Assembly (NCBI GenBank): GCA_009923345.1
Contig: RFTR01000087.1
Coordinates: 1-8,250 of the forward strand
Reading direction: 5' to 3'
DNA length: 8,250 nt
Source of the DNA: Betaproteobacteria bacterium
GTDB taxonomy: Bacteria; Pseudomonadota; Gammaproteobacteria; Burkholderiales; Burkholderiaceae_C
The notes beneath the pieces were generated by a model. It ran no database searches and was not told the origin of the DNA. It saw nothing but the letters and a program-made list of their open reading frames with translations. This document shows, one piece after another, positions 1 through 6,465 of the stretch. The position numbers and the translations under genes were made by a program. Numbering within the stretch: the stretch's first letter is position 1; each line of letters starts with the position of its first letter.

Positions 1-845
1 GCGTGCGCGCCTGCTTTGTAGCGCCACCCGTCGATGTTGTTAGCGAATCAGCGCAGCGTGAAGCAGAACAAGCCCTACTCACCCAAGCGCGCAATGACAA
101 AGCATTTGCGCGTTGGCTGCAACAAAACGTCACCAGCCACCAAAACCCTGGATTGCGCGTCGTCACCTTGTCATTCAAACGCATAGGCCAAGCCCCTGGC
201 GACGCAACTGCTGACCAACTAGATACCGCAGCAGCATTAGCAGAGAAATTCAGTTCTAGCGAAGTGCGCGTCAACCACGATCAAAACTTGGTGTTGCCTT
301 GGGTTCGCGTAGACCAACTCGCTGATCTTTGGAAAGCTGCTCGCGCTGCGGGTTACGCCTCGCCCAATGTGCATTTGCTCACCGACATGATTGCATGCCC
401 AGGCGGCGACTATTGCGCTTTGGCCAATGCACGTTCTTTACCGATTGCAGCCGCTATCACTGAGCGCTACCAAGATCTAGACGAATTGTTTGACTTGGGC
501 GAGATCGATCTGCACATCAGTGGGTGTATCAACTCTTGCGGACACCACCACAGTGGACATATTGGTATTTTGGGTGTCGATAAAGATGGTCAAGAGTGGT
601 ACCAAGTGACTTTGGGCGGCTCAGATGGCTCATCTTTAAATGGCGATGCCAAAGCAGGCAAAGTTGTCGGCCCCTCATTTGCAGCGAATGAAGTTGTGGA
701 TGTCATCGAAGCGGTTTTAGATGTGTACACCGAAAAACGCATCAGTGGCGAACACTTTGCACGCACACTAGATCGTGTGGGGTTTGATACTTTCAAAACA
801 GCGGCCAATGCGGTACGTCACACCACGGCACGGGTTGCAGCTTGA
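1..845 (+). CDS. cysI: Sulfite reductase hemoprotein (beta subunit), C-terminal half, 5' truncated by window
   Basis: Siroheme/[4Fe-4S] sulfite reductase, which reduces sulfite to sulfide with six electrons in the cytoplasm. The reading frame is open from base 3 to the TGA at 843-845, with no credible start in the window, so the N-terminal half (about half of a usual 550-590 residue CysI) lies upstream. Counting from base 3, the cluster and siroheme ligands are visible: CPGGDYC (C132, C138; C-x5-C) followed by GCINSCG (C175, C179; C-x3-C). The ferredoxin-like half domain lies before them. The family also contains nitrite reductases (NirA/NirB-type); placement directly before DUF934, cysH, cysD and cysN favours sulfite. 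The next gene starts 13 bases downstream, so co-transcription is likely. No cysJ flavoprotein is seen in the window. Family confidence is high; the choice of sulfite over nitrite rests on context. Confidence 0.93.
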   Translation, partial: VRACFVAPPVDVVSESAQREAEQALLTQARNDKAFARWLQQNVTSHQNPGLRVVTLSFKRIGQAPGDATADQLDTAAALAEKFSSSEVRVNHDQNLVLPWVRVDQLADLWKAARAAGYASPNVHLLTDMIACPGGDYCALANARSLPIAAAITERYQDLDELFDLGEIDLHISGCINSCGHHHSGHIGILGVDKDGQEWYQVTLGGSDGSSLNGDAKAGKVVGPSFAANEVVDVIEAVLDVYTEKRISGEHFARTLDRVGFDTFKTAANAVRHTTARVAA

Positions 846-858
846 AAAGGTTTTAGAT

Positions 859-1236
859 ATGTCTTTGCAATTTATTTCATCTACCGAGCACAGCAATGCC
901 CCAGATGGCTTGGCACTAGCGAATGACGCAGACGCGCTAGCGGTAGCTTTCGACAATGTGCAGCGTATCGACCTGCACTTTCCTAAGTTCACCGATGGCC
1001 GTGCTTTCAGCCAAGCATTCATCTTGCGCCGTCGTGGCTTTACAGGTGATATCCGAGCGCACGGCGATGTGTTGATCGACCAATTGGTACAGATGCAGCG
1101 CAGCGGGTTTTCTAGCGTGGTGTTACGTGATGACCAGAATGTCGAACACGGCAAAAAATTGCTGTCGCATTACAAATCGTTCTACCAAGGCGATGCGATT
1201 CACCCGCAACCGCATTTTGCAAAGGAAGCGGCATGA
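859..1236 (+). CDS. DUF934 family protein, sulfite-reduction associated
   Basis: A 125-residue soluble protein of the DUF934 family, which is commonly found next to cysI in proteobacteria and often labelled a putative oxidoreductase in sulfite reduction; no biochemical role is established to my knowledge. The recognisable core is FPKFTDGRAFSQAFILRRRG followed by GDIRAHGDVLIDQLVQMQRS and GF. I chose the ATG at 859 because AAAAGG at 845-850 sits 8 bases upstream and the product then begins MSLQFIS. The frame stays open upstream to an ATG at 775, but that would overlap the end of cysI by about 70 bases. The stop overlaps the cysH start (ATGA, 1233-1236), implying translational coupling. I see no cysteine in the protein, no cofactor motif, no signal peptide and no membrane segment, so a redox enzyme label is doubtful; an accessory or assembly role for CysI is equally possible. 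Confidence 0.88.
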   Translation: MSLQFISSTEHSNAPDGLALANDADALAVAFDNVQRIDLHFPKFTDGRAFSQAFILRRRGFTGDIRAHGDVLIDQLVQMQRSGFSSVVLRDDQNVEHGKKLLSHYKSFYQGDAIHPQPHFAKEAA

Positions 1237-1985
1237 GCGCGATTGAACTCAACGCACGCGCAAGCATTAACTTTGCTGAGAAATTGGCAGAGACACAAGC
1301 TTTGTTGCAACGCGCAGCAAAAGAATTCACGCCCGTCACCCAAGCATCCAGCCTTGGAGCAGAAGATGTGGTCATCACACACTTGATCAACAGCTTGCAA
1401 TTGCGTATTCCTGTTTTCGTTTTAGAAACTGGTGCTCTACACCACGAAACTTTGGCGTTACTAGAACGCACTCAAGCGCACTCGCAAAGCGATATCCACG
1501 TCTATCGCCCTGAGCACACCAGCGTATTGCATTTCATTCGCAACGAAGGCCAAGACGCCATTTTCAAAAGCATGGCGCAGCGCAAAGCCTGCTGCCATAT
1601 TCGCAAGATGGAACCTTTGTCACGCGCGCTCAGAGGGCAACGCGCATGGATCACGGGTTTACGCAAAGAGCAATCCCAAGCCCGAGCCGATGTGCCATTA
1701 ATCGACACCTCCGAGGAATCCAAAGGCATTGAGGTCCACAACAGTTCACCTAGTCGCGGGCTCATCAAATTCAATCCACTCGCCAATTGGACTTGGGGCG
1801 ATGTGTGGCACTACATCGCGATTAACCAGGTGGACTACAACCCATTACATGACGCGTTTTTCCCAAGCATAGGCTGTGCGCCCTGCACCCGCGCTATTTC
1901 GCTGGGTGAGGACTTCCGCGCCGGACGTTGGTGGTGGGAAGAAGAGACAGCCAAAGAATGCGGTCTGCATGTGAAAGAAAGCTAA
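1233..1985 (+). CDS. cysH: Assimilatory APS reductase, [4Fe-4S] type
   Basis: Thioredoxin-dependent adenylylsulfate (APS) reductase, forming sulfite and AMP in the cytoplasm. The 250 residues show the adenine-nucleotide alpha-hydrolase fold: SSLGAEDVV (39-47) in the pyrophosphate-loop position, ETGALHHET (65-73), the TGLRKEQS segment (141-148) and a C-terminal catalytic ECGLH (C243). The paired cysteines KACCHIRK (C120, C121) and GCAPC (C215, C218) are the four [4Fe-4S] ligands found in APS reductases and absent from enterobacterial PAPS reductases, so this enzyme should accept APS. Absence of an APS kinase domain in the cluster agrees. The ATG overlaps the DUF934 stop and has AAGGAA at 1222-1227, five bases upstream. 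Length is normal for the family. cysD starts 3 bases after the stop. The APS preference is inferred from motifs. Confidence 0.95.
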   Translation: MSAIELNARASINFAEKLAETQALLQRAAKEFTPVTQASSLGAEDVVITHLINSLQLRIPVFVLETGALHHETLALLERTQAHSQSDIHVYRPEHTSVLHFIRNEGQDAIFKSMAQRKACCHIRKMEPLSRALRGQRAWITGLRKEQSQARADVPLIDTSEESKGIEVHNSSPSRGLIKFNPLANWTWGDVWHYIAINQVDYNPLHDAFFPSIGCAPCTRAISLGEDFRAGRWWWEEETAKECGLHVKES

Positions 1986-1988
1986 ACC

Positions 1989-2918
1989 ATGAATGCACTG
2001 ACAAAACCTGAAATGCACGCGCTCAGTAATTCCCACTTGGACGCACTCGAAGAAGAAACCATCTTCATCTTGCGCGAAGTCGCTGCTGTGTTCGAGCGCC
2101 CTGCACTGTTGTTCTCTGGCGGCAAAGATTCTTTGGTCATGCTCAAATGTGCAGAGAAAGCTTTTGGTATTGGGCGTTTGCCATACCCACTGTTGATGAT
2201 CGACACGGGTCACAACTTTCCAGAAGTCACTGATTTCCGCGACTTGCGTGCTAAAGAATTGGGCGTCGAATTGATTGTGCGCAATGTCGAAGACTCGATG
2301 AAGCGAGGCACCGTGCGTCTTGCCCATGAAGGTGAAAGCCGCAATGTGCACCAATCCGTCACTTTGCTTGAAGCGATTGAAGAATTTCGCTTCGATGCCT
2401 TGATAGGTGGTGCCCGCCGTGACGAAGAAAAAGCCCGCGCCAAAGAACGCATCTTCAGCCACCGCGACAGCTTTGGACAATGGCAACCCAAATCACAACG
2501 CCCAGAGTTGTGGGCGCTTTTCAACACACGCTTACAGCCTGGCGAACACTTTCGCGTGTTCCCTATTTCTAATTGGACAGAACTGGACGTCTGGCAATAC
2601 ATCGCCAGAGAAAATATCGCCTTGCCTTCGATTTATTACACGCATAAACGTGAAGTCGTAGCCCGTCGTGGTTTGTTAGTGCCTGTTACAGAACTCACAC
2701 CGCCCAAAGGCGATGAAAAAGTACAAATACGCGATGTACGTTTTCGGACCGTGGGTGACATCACATGCACATGCCCTGTTGAGAGCCTAGCGGCCACTCC
2801 CCAAGACATCGTTTTGGAAACCTTGGCCGCTGATGTGAGTGAGCGTGGTGCAACCCGTATGGACGACAAAACCTCTGACGCATCGATGGAAAAACGCAAG
2901 AAAGACGGTTATTTCTAA
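1989..2918 (+). CDS. cysD: Sulfate adenylyltransferase subunit 2 (ATP sulfurylase small subunit)
   Basis: Catalytic adenylyl-transferring subunit of the heteromeric ATP sulfurylase; with CysN it makes APS from ATP and sulfate. The 309 residues carry the PP-loop SGGKDS at 43-48, an IDTGHNFPEV segment (71-80), the GGARRDEEKARAKERIFS block (starting near 140) and the family's C-terminal ending EKRKKDGYF. Length matches the usual ~300 residues. The start at 1989 lies 3 bases after the cysH stop, with only a loose purine stretch (about 1975-1981) as a ribosome binding site, so translation probably depends partly on ribosomes leaving cysH. The stop overlaps the cysN start as TAATG (2916-2920). The stretch DITCTCPVES near residue 257 differs from the enterobacterial sequence there, but I believe it is usual in betaproteobacterial homologues. 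Confidence 0.96.
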   Translation: MNALTKPEMHALSNSHLDALEEETIFILREVAAVFERPALLFSGGKDSLVMLKCAEKAFGIGRLPYPLLMIDTGHNFPEVTDFRDLRAKELGVELIVRNVEDSMKRGTVRLAHEGESRNVHQSVTLLEAIEEFRFDALIGGARRDEEKARAKERIFSHRDSFGQWQPKSQRPELWALFNTRLQPGEHFRVFPISNWTELDVWQYIARENIALPSIYYTHKREVVARRGLLVPVTELTPPKGDEKVQIRDVRFRTVGDITCTCPVESLAATPQDIVLETLAADVSERGATRMDDKTSDASMEKRKKDGYF

Positions 2919-4198
2919 TGAACGCCTCAACACTCACAAATACCAGCAACGCCTTGCGTTTCATCACCTGCGGCTCTGTGGATGATGGCAAAAGCACATT
3001 GATTGGGCGTTTACTCGTCGACACCAAAGCCGTGTTGCAAGACCACCTGGCGGGCGTACAACGCGCTGGCGTCACCGATTTGGCGTTGCTCACCGACGGA
3101 TTGAGCGCGGAGCGCGAACAAGGCATCACCATTGACGTGGCTTACCGCTATTTCAGTACCGAAGCACGCAAGTTCATCATTGGCGATGCGCCTGGCCATG
3201 AGCAATACACCCGCAATATGGTTACCGCAGCTTCTAGCGCAGACGCTGCCGTTGTCTTGGTCGACGCCATCAAACTCGATTGGAAAAACCCAGCACTCGA
3301 ATTGCTCCCCCAAACCCGTCGCCACGCATTGCTGGTCAATCTCTTGCGCGTTCCATCCATTGTGTTTGCCATCAACAAACTCGACGCGGTTGACGATCCA
3401 AGCTTGGCATTTGTCAATATCTCCAATGCACTTCGTCAATTTGCAGAGCAAGCGCAGATAACTATTACCGCCATGATTCCTATCTCTGCGTTGAAAGGCT
3501 ACAACGTAGTGGACGATGCGGAGCAAGGTTGGTGTGGATACACGGGTCCACACTTATTGGATATTTTGGAAGGCTTACCCAACACACCTGCTGAAGAAAA
3601 TGTTGCTTTCAGCTTTCCTGTGCAATGGGTTGAAAAGTTCCACGACTCCAACGTCACCACACAAGGCCGTCGTGTGTTTTGGGGTCGAGTAGGAACAGGC
3701 ACTGTGTCTGTCGGACAAACCGTGAGAGTTTTTCCAAGCGGACAAACCGCCTTAGTCGCCCAGGTGTTAAGCGCTACCCGCCAAAGCTTGACTTCCATCA
3801 GTGGCCATAGCGCTGGCATCGTGCTCGACAAAGAAGTAGATGTATCGCGCGGTGACTGGCTAATTGCTAACGACAACACATTGCAAGCCCAGCTCGAAAT
3901 TGAAACCACGGTCGCATGGATGGATGATGAACCTCTGGTAGCAGGTCGTGTTTATTGGGCACTGCATGGACACCGCTGGGTCAAAGCCAAAGTGCAGCGG
4001 GTGGTGCACCGTTTGAATGTAAATACCTTGGAGGAAGAATCCTCTGACGAATTGGCGCCGAACGCCATTGGCCATGTCACCCTCTCCTTACAGCAACCCT
4101 TGGTGACTATGCCGTTCACACAATCGCGCGTTCTAGGTGCATTGGTATTGGTGGACACCGCCAGCCATAAGACCTCTGCCGCAGTGTTGGTTCGCTAA
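2918..4198 (+). CDS. cysN: Sulfate adenylyltransferase subunit 1, GTPase subunit, without CysC domain
   Basis: Regulatory GTPase subunit of ATP sulfurylase; GTP hydrolysis drives APS formation by CysD. It is an EF-Tu/EF-1A-like protein of 426 residues. The G motifs are visible in order: GSVDDGKST (19-27, P-loop), EREQGITIDVAYRYF (65-79, switch region), DAPGHEQY (90-97), NKLD (153-156) and SALKG (190-194). Two beta-barrel domains follow from about residue 215. The protein ends after the second barrel; there is no APS kinase (CysC) fusion such as makes CysNC proteins about 630 residues long. That fits the APS-type CysH upstream. The start codon shares a base with the cysD stop, so coupling is expected. 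The stop at 4196-4198 is followed by the 79-base gap before the ferredoxin gene. Confidence 0.96.
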   Translation: MNASTLTNTSNALRFITCGSVDDGKSTLIGRLLVDTKAVLQDHLAGVQRAGVTDLALLTDGLSAEREQGITIDVAYRYFSTEARKFIIGDAPGHEQYTRNMVTAASSADAAVVLVDAIKLDWKNPALELLPQTRRHALLVNLLRVPSIVFAINKLDAVDDPSLAFVNISNALRQFAEQAQITITAMIPISALKGYNVVDDAEQGWCGYTGPHLLDILEGLPNTPAEENVAFSFPVQWVEKFHDSNVTTQGRRVFWGRVGTGTVSVGQTVRVFPSGQTALVAQVLSATRQSLTSISGHSAGIVLDKEVDVSRGDWLIANDNTLQAQLEIETTVAWMDDEPLVAGRVYWALHGHRWVKAKVQRVVHRLNVNTLEEESSDELAPNAIGHVTLSLQQPLVTMPFTQSRVLGALVLVDTASHKTSAAVLVR

Positions 4199-4277
4199 CT
4201 GAAAGCCAAAGCCAAAAATCAAAGTTGTTTAAAATAACTTTTTTAGACCGCATTCACGCATAAAAGACTAAATCACC
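4199..4277 (+). promoter_or_regulatory. cysN-fdxA intergenic gap with AT-rich palindrome (possible operator or weak terminator)
   Basis: Bases 4221-4241 form a 21-base near-perfect inverted repeat. The arms are AAAGTTGTTT and AAATAACTTT around a central A, with one G/T mismatch that would be a wobble pair in RNA. The right arm runs into a six-T tract (4239-4244). With a single G-C pair the hairpin would be weak, so a factor-independent terminator is only possible; a dimeric regulator site (for example of the LysR type to which CysB belongs) is an alternative. I find no convincing -35/-10 pair in the gap, and the fdxA start has no clear Shine-Dalgarno. Its palindrome is what I see; its function is inferred. 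Confidence 0.35.
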
Positions 4278-4604
4278 ATGACGCACGTTGTCACCGAAGC
4301 CTGTATCCGTTGCAAATACACCGACTGTGTGGACGTTTGTCCCGTCGATTGCTTTCGCGAAGGTCCTAATTTCCTAACGATTGACCCCGATGAGTGCATC
4401 GACTGCGCTGTTTGTATTCCTGAGTGCCCAGTCAATGCTATTTATGCAGAAGAAGATGTTCCTGCCGACCAACAGCACATGACTGCACTCAACGCAGAGT
4501 TGTCCCTGATCGGCTGGCCTAGCATCACCAAGCGCAAAACGCCTTTGCCTGATGCGGACGACTGGAAAGATCGCACCGGCAAACTCGCTGAACTTCAGCG
4601 CTAA
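4278..4604 (+). CDS. fdxA: Seven-iron ferredoxin, FdxA type ([3Fe-4S][4Fe-4S])
   Basis: A small soluble electron carrier of 108 residues. The cysteine pattern matches Azotobacter vinelandii ferredoxin I. C9, C17 and C50 fall at the [3Fe-4S] positions, and C21, C40, C43 and C46 at the [4Fe-4S] positions; C12 and C25 correspond to non-ligand cysteines in that protein. Segments CVDVCPVDC (17-25) and CIDCAVCIPECP (40-51) are diagnostic. The C-terminal tail (about 60-108, with WPSITKRKTPLPDADDW) is the extension usual for FdxA. The gene lies 79 bases after cysN and 22 bases before a ferredoxin-NADP+ reductase gene, which suggests a functional pair. A role in supplying electrons to sulfite reductase is plausible from position, but this ferredoxin type is also a general housekeeping carrier. 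No strong ribosome binding site is visible before the ATG. Confidence 0.93.
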   Translation: MTHVVTEACIRCKYTDCVDVCPVDCFREGPNFLTIDPDECIDCAVCIPECPVNAIYAEEDVPADQQHMTALNAELSLIGWPSITKRKTPLPDADDWKDRTGKLAELQR

Positions 4605-4626
4605 ATCAGTCAGCGCATCTCACGCC

Positions 4627-5670
4627 ATGCGCACGATCGAAACCGACGCCGTCATCATTGGTGCCGGTCCTGTTGGCTTATTCCAAGCCTTCCAACTGGG
4701 TCTACAAGATATTCGATGCCATATTGTCGATGCATTGCCCTATGTCGGCGGTCAATGTCAAGAACTCTATGCGGACAAACCTATCTATGACATACCTGGC
4801 GTTCCTGTGTATTCTGGCGCCGAGCTGATAGCCAATCTTCAAAAACAAGTCCAACCTTTTCAGCCAACTTTGCACTTAGGCCAACTGGTTGCAGAGTGCA
4901 AGCCACAAGCTGAAGGGCGTTTTGCCTTAAGCACAAGTACTGGCACTCAGTTTCTTAGCAAAACAGTATTTATTGCAGCGGGTGTGGGCGCATTTCAACC
5001 ACGCCCGTTGCTGGTAGAGGGTGCTGCAGAACTAGAAGGCCAATGCGTGCATTACGGTCAACCAAATACACTCGACCTATCAGGCACAAATATTTTGGTA
5101 ATGGGGCAAGATGCTGACGCGATTTCTTCAGCACTTTCACTTGCTCAATCAAGCCCCGCGCCTAAAAGCGTCACATTGATGCACAGGCGTGATGTGTTTG
5201 ATGCTCCTGTCGAACGCGTGCAGTTGATGCGCGAGGCGGTCGGTTCTGGCAAGTTGCACCTGCAAATTGGCCAATTAACTGCGATCAAAACTAATCAGGG
5301 GGTTTTGCAAAGCGTGACGATTGCGACTTCAACTGGCGAATCCATAGACCGACCCATGCATCACATCGTGGCTTTTTTGGGTATCTCCCCCAAACTAGGC
5401 CCCATAGCCCAATGGGAACTTGCCATGCATCGCAAGCAACTTGAGGTCAACACTGAGAATTTTTCTACCTCGACAAAAGGTATTTTTGCGGTTGGCGATA
5501 TCAACACCTACCCGGGCAAAAAGAAATTAATTCTGTGTGGCTTTCATGAAGCCACGCTAGCGGCTTTTGGTGCAGCAGATATCGTCTACCCAGATCGCAA
5601 TACGCCTTTGCAATACACCACCACTTCTACTGCCTTACACCGTTTACTAGGCGTCTCCGACAAAAATTAA
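4627..5670 (+). CDS. Ferredoxin-NADP+ reductase, thioredoxin-reductase-like (type 2)
   Basis: FAD enzyme of 347 residues that moves electrons between NADPH and ferredoxin, in the YumC-like group. The FAD-binding GAGPVG is at 12-17, followed by GGQCQELYADKPIYDIPG (41-58) and the second FAD contact FAVGDINTYPGKKKLILCGF (287-306). No CxxC redox disulfide of true thioredoxin reductases is present. The C-terminal YTTTS (330-334) matches the tail that covers the flavin in this family. The second dinucleotide fold reads VMGQDADA (158-165) where a GGGDSA-like motif is common, so NADPH binding deserves a look; HRRD (186-189) is kept. I chose the ATG at 4627 because the FAD fold begins five residues later; the frame runs open upstream to an ATG at 4552 inside fdxA, but those residues are unlike the family. 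There is no obvious Shine-Dalgarno; the 22-base gap suggests translation following fdxA. Confidence 0.9.
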   Translation: MRTIETDAVIIGAGPVGLFQAFQLGLQDIRCHIVDALPYVGGQCQELYADKPIYDIPGVPVYSGAELIANLQKQVQPFQPTLHLGQLVAECKPQAEGRFALSTSTGTQFLSKTVFIAAGVGAFQPRPLLVEGAAELEGQCVHYGQPNTLDLSGTNILVMGQDADAISSALSLAQSSPAPKSVTLMHRRDVFDAPVERVQLMREAVGSGKLHLQIGQLTAIKTNQGVLQSVTIATSTGESIDRPMHHIVAFLGISPKLGPIAQWELAMHRKQLEVNTENFSTSTKGIFAVGDINTYPGKKKLILCGFHEATLAAFGAADIVYPDRNTPLQYTTTSTALHRLLGVSDKN

Positions 5671-5675
5671 AAAAG

Positions 5676-5716
5676 CATTAATTGCATTAATTGGGGTCAG
5701 CATTAATTGGGGTCAG
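5676..5716. repeat. 16-bp tandem repeat, two full copies plus a partial one
   Basis: The unit CATTAATTGGGGTCAG occurs exactly at 5685-5700 and again at 5701-5716; a 9-base partial copy, CATTAATTG, precedes at 5676-5684. It fills the gap between two convergent genes. The TTGGGGTCAGA core reminds me of short interspersed repeats seen in proteobacterial intergenic regions, some near IS200-like (Y1) transposases; that link is from memory and cannot be verified here. The two-copy array is too short for a CRISPR and contains no spacers. Confidence 0.8.
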
Positions 5717-5728
5717 AACCTAATTAAT
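5702..5728. other. Imperfect intergenic hairpin at the convergent gene junction
   Basis: The second repeat copy and the bases after it can fold. ATTAATT (5702-5708) pairs with AATTAAT (5722-5728), and GGT (5711-5713) with ACC (5718-5720) around a CAGA loop, leaving a small asymmetric internal loop (GG against T). A perfect palindrome, AATTTATAAATT, follows at 5726-5737. A long T run is missing on either strand, so it is a poor intrinsic terminator, although it lies where a bidirectional one would be expected. Imperfect hairpins of this kind are also what Y1 transposases recognise. Both readings are inference. Confidence 0.4.
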
Positions 5729-5739
5729 TTATAAATTTC

Positions 5740-6465
5740 TTAGTTCTGTTTTGCCATATCGGCTTGATAGCGCGCCTTAGTGGCTGCATCCATAGGATAC
5801 AAACCCGGAAGTGGAACACCCTTCTCAACTTCCGACATGATCCAACCTTCCATGCGCTCTTGCTCTGGACCTTCTTTTAGCATGGCATCCAGCAATGCGG
5901 CGGGTATCAATACAGCACCATCGTCATCGACAACGATCACGTCACCAGGGAAAACCGCTACGCCACCGCAAGCAATAGGTTTTTGCCAATCCACAAACGT
6001 TAAACCTGCAACGGATGGAGGCGCTGCCACGCCGTTGCACCACACGTTCATTCCGGTACCTAGAACACCGGCCGCATCACGTACCACACCGTCAGTGATC
6101 AAAGCTGCGACACCGCGTTTCACCATGCGTGCACACAAGATGTCACCAAATATTCCGGCATCTTGCACACCCATGGAATCCACAACAGCAATACAGCCAG
6201 CTGGCATATCTTCAATCGCTGCGCGGGTTGAAATGGGTGATGCCCACGATTCAGGCGTTGCCAAATCTTCTCGCGCAGGAACAAAGCGCAAAGTAAATGC
6301 TCTGCCTACCAAACGCGGTTGACCTGAACGAATAGGCTTGGTGTTGCGAAGCCACACATTACGCAACCCTTTTTTTAACAACAAGGTGGTCAGTGTGGCA
6401 GTGGTTACTTTAGAAAGAATGTCAATCGCTTCTTGGGAGAGCGTCAGCTTTGTGTTGTCAGTCAT
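5740..6465 (-). CDS. RraA-like / HMG-CHA aldolase superfamily protein
   Basis: A 241-residue cytoplasmic protein of the RraA-like superfamily, often mislabelled as a dimethylmenaquinone methyltransferase or RNase E regulator. The metal-dependent class II pyruvate aldolases in this family, cleaving 4-hydroxy-4-methyl-2-oxoglutarate or 4-carboxy-4-hydroxy-2-oxoadipate, carry a D-x20-R-D signature. Here D108 in FGDIL is followed exactly 20 residues later by R129-D130 in TDGVVRD, so catalysis is more likely than RNase regulation. GDVIVVDDDGAVLIP (174-188) is also characteristic. It is longer than E. coli RraA (about 160 residues), with extra residues at both ends. The start at 6465 has a modest GAAG seven bases upstream. 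It lies 82 bases downstream of the DapA-family gene on the same strand, suggesting a shared catabolic operon. The substrate is unknown; an aldolase or decarboxylase acting on an oxo-acid is the best guess. Confidence 0.85.
   Translation of the reverse strand: MTDNTKLTLSQEAIDILSKVTTATLTTLLLKKGLRNVWLRNTKPIRSGQPRLVGRAFTLRFVPAREDLATPESWASPISTRAAIEDMPAGCIAVVDSMGVQDAGIFGDILCARMVKRGVAALITDGVVRDAAGVLGTGMNVWCNGVAAPPSVAGLTFVDWQKPIACGGVAVFPGDVIVVDDDGAVLIPAALLDAMLKEGPEQERMEGWIMSEVEKGVPLPGLYPMDAATKARYQADMAKQN

Noticed and set aside
775..858. Upstream ATG start giving a longer DUF934 protein
   Set aside because: It would overlap the cysI end by about 70 bases, and the added residues do not resemble the family; the ATG at 859 has a suitable ribosome binding site.
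1845..2486. Long open frame on the minus strand (213 residues) opposite cysH and cysD
   Set aside because: It lies entirely opposite two clearly recognised genes, its product resembles no family I know, and it has no context of its own. It is a codon-bias shadow.
3011..3553. Minus-strand open frame (180 residues) opposite cysN
   Set aside because: It is antisense to the GTPase domain of cysN, with low-complexity product and no recognisable motif.
4199..4277. Sigma-70 promoter for fdxA
   Set aside because: TTGTTT at 4225-4230 has no acceptable -10 at 16-18 bases; no other pair was convincing.
4552..4626. Upstream ATG start giving a longer ferredoxin-NADP+ reductase
   Set aside because: It lies inside fdxA and adds 25 residues ahead of the FAD fold that are unlike the family.
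5676..5716. CRISPR-like array
   Set aside because: The units are directly abutting 16-bp copies with no spacers, and only two are complete.
5780..6322. Plus-strand open frame (180 residues) opposite the RraA-like gene
   Set aside because: The product is rich in Ser, Thr, Ala and Pro as expected from reading a GC-biased gene backwards; the minus-strand gene has clear family motifs.
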